64,000 nucleotides of DNA, taken from the NCBI RefSeq assembly GCF_004342845.1, contig NZ_SLXB01000003.1, positions 62,001-126,000 of the forward strand. The letters are read 5' to 3'. This stretch comes from Prevotella heparinolytica. Its GTDB lineage: Bacteria; Bacteroidota; Bacteroidia; Bacteroidales; Bacteroidaceae. Position 1 is the first letter of the stretch. Each line of letters starts with the position of its first letter. The position numbers and the translations under genes are program-made. This document shows, one piece after another, positions 63,307-64,000 of this stretch. Under the pieces are notes generated by a model. That model saw only the letters and a program-made list of their open reading frames with translations, was not told where the DNA came from and did no database searches.

Positions 63307-64000
63307 TTATTTTTTGTATTTCAAGTCATATTTGATAACCATATCCAACAGAGAGATAGAAGAGTCTTCCATTTCACTTGTCAGAGCTTCAATCTTAGAC
63401 AGGATGTAGTTATAGAACACCTGCAGAATCAAAGCAACGATCAAACCGAAGATAGTAGTGATCAAAGCAACCTTCATACCACCTGCTACAACCGTCGGAG
63501 AGATATCACCTACTTGTTGGATTTTATCAAATGCCTGAACCATACCGATTACAGTACCCAAGAATCCCAAAGACGGAGCCATTGCAATGAACAATGTGAT
63601 CCAAGAGCAACCTTTTTCCAAATAACCGGCTTGTACACCACCGTAAGATACTACAGATTTTTCTACTACATCAATACCTTGTTCGATTCTCATCAGACCC
63701 TGATAGTAGATAGAAGCGATAGGACCTCTTGTGTTGCGTGCAATGTCTTTAGCGGCTTCAACGTCACCTTTTTCCAAAGCAGCCTCAACAGCAGCCATAA
63801 ACTTCTTAGTATTAATTTCAGCCAAGCTCAAGTAAATAATACGTTCAATACAGAAAGCAAGACCGATAACCAATGCGATGGCAACCAAGCTCATGAAAGA
63901 AGCAGTACCTTCAATAAACTTTGTTTTGAGTTCTTTATGAATACCACCTTCTTCACCTTCAACAACAGCAGGAGCAGCAGCTTCGTCAGCAGCGGATGCT
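63307..64000 (-). CDS. MotA/TolQ/ExbB proton channel protein, 5' end outside window
   Basis: At least 231 codons, open to the right edge (a start at 63894 gives 195 residues but in-frame coding continues). The visible part has an Ala/Glu-rich start, then spans near LVAIALVIGLAFCIERIIY, ITLFIAMAPSLGFLGTVIGM (the ExbB/TolQ signature) and VALITTIFGLIVALILQVF. It forms the pentameric channel around ExbD. It would energise the TonB receptors found elsewhere in the window. Confidence 0.92.
   Translation of the reverse strand, partial: ASAADEAAAPAVVEGEEGGIHKELKTKFIEGTASFMSLVAIALVIGLAFCIERIIYLSLAEINTKKFMAAVEAALEKGDVEAAKDIARNTRGPIASIYYQGLMRIEQGIDVVEKSVVSYGGVQAGYLEKGCSWITLFIAMAPSLGFLGTVIGMVQAFDKIQQVGDISPTVVAGGMKVALITTIFGLIVALILQVFYNYILSKIEALTSEMEDSSISLLDMVIKYDLKYKK

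Overview
The window looks like ordinary chromosome from a gut Bacteroides or close relative (Bacteroidales). Evidence seen in the sequence: two tandem SusC/SusD pairs, a GH84 glycosidase start, a BtGH84-like N-terminus, Bacteroidota-restricted families (DUF4290, DUF6249, DUF5056), meso-DAP dehydrogenase, and many copies of the Bacteroides -7 promoter box TAnnTTTG directly upstream of genes. The species cannot be named from sequence reading alone. I see no rRNA, tRNA, CRISPR, prophage or insertion sequence.

Layout. 1-2.8 kb (minus): YicC, gmk, nadD and the start of a GH84 gene, with a structured leader before gmk. 2.8-9.6 kb (plus): a housekeeping run tsaB, DUF4290, murA, rimM, M23 peptidase, dxr, rseP (tRNA modification, peptidoglycan and isoprenoid precursors, ribosome maturation, membrane proteolysis). 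9.6-13.4 kb: a gene-poor stretch, ddh, ruvA and an M24 peptidase. 13.6-23.1 kb (minus): a four-gene SusC-SusD-SusC-SusD operon without enzymes or regulator. 23.4-30.5 kb: gdhA, a uracil/xanthine permease, then a receiver-domain/PEP-binding fusion protein with menA. 30.9-38.6 kb: rfbA-rfbB, a phosphoesterase divergent from ppk1, cca, and a lipoprotein. 38.7-41.1 kb: a lone receiver protein and an ABC-F ATPase. 41.2-47.3 kb (plus): a heavy-metal RND efflux operon (His/Cys-rich small protein, adaptor, pump, outer-membrane channel). 47.8-53.7 kb (minus): a serpin lipoprotein, an rRNA m5C methyltransferase, and a TonB receptor with a small His-rich membrane protein. 54.4-61.5 kb: an ECF sigma operon, a PLD-family enzyme, thyA-folA, an Lrp regulator, an M64 peptidase and an acetyltransferase. 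61.7-64 kb (minus): an ExbB/ExbD energy-transduction operon that would power the TonB receptors.

The most unusual signal is not a gene. Six intergenic regions carry short tandem arrays whose units are all 22 or 23 bp (about two helical turns), although unit sequence differs between most arrays. In at least three arrays each unit holds a dyad, and in one the dyad is kept when its bases change. Four of the six lie between convergent genes. Two arrays share one unit in opposite orientations 21 kb apart, two others share a dyad unit and an AGAAGTACTTCT boundary, and one sits inside an inverted-repeat-bounded element that has a short 82-bp relative elsewhere in the window. I regard this as the best candidate for an undescribed system, either a mobile/amplifying repeat family or a gene-end DNA-binding array.
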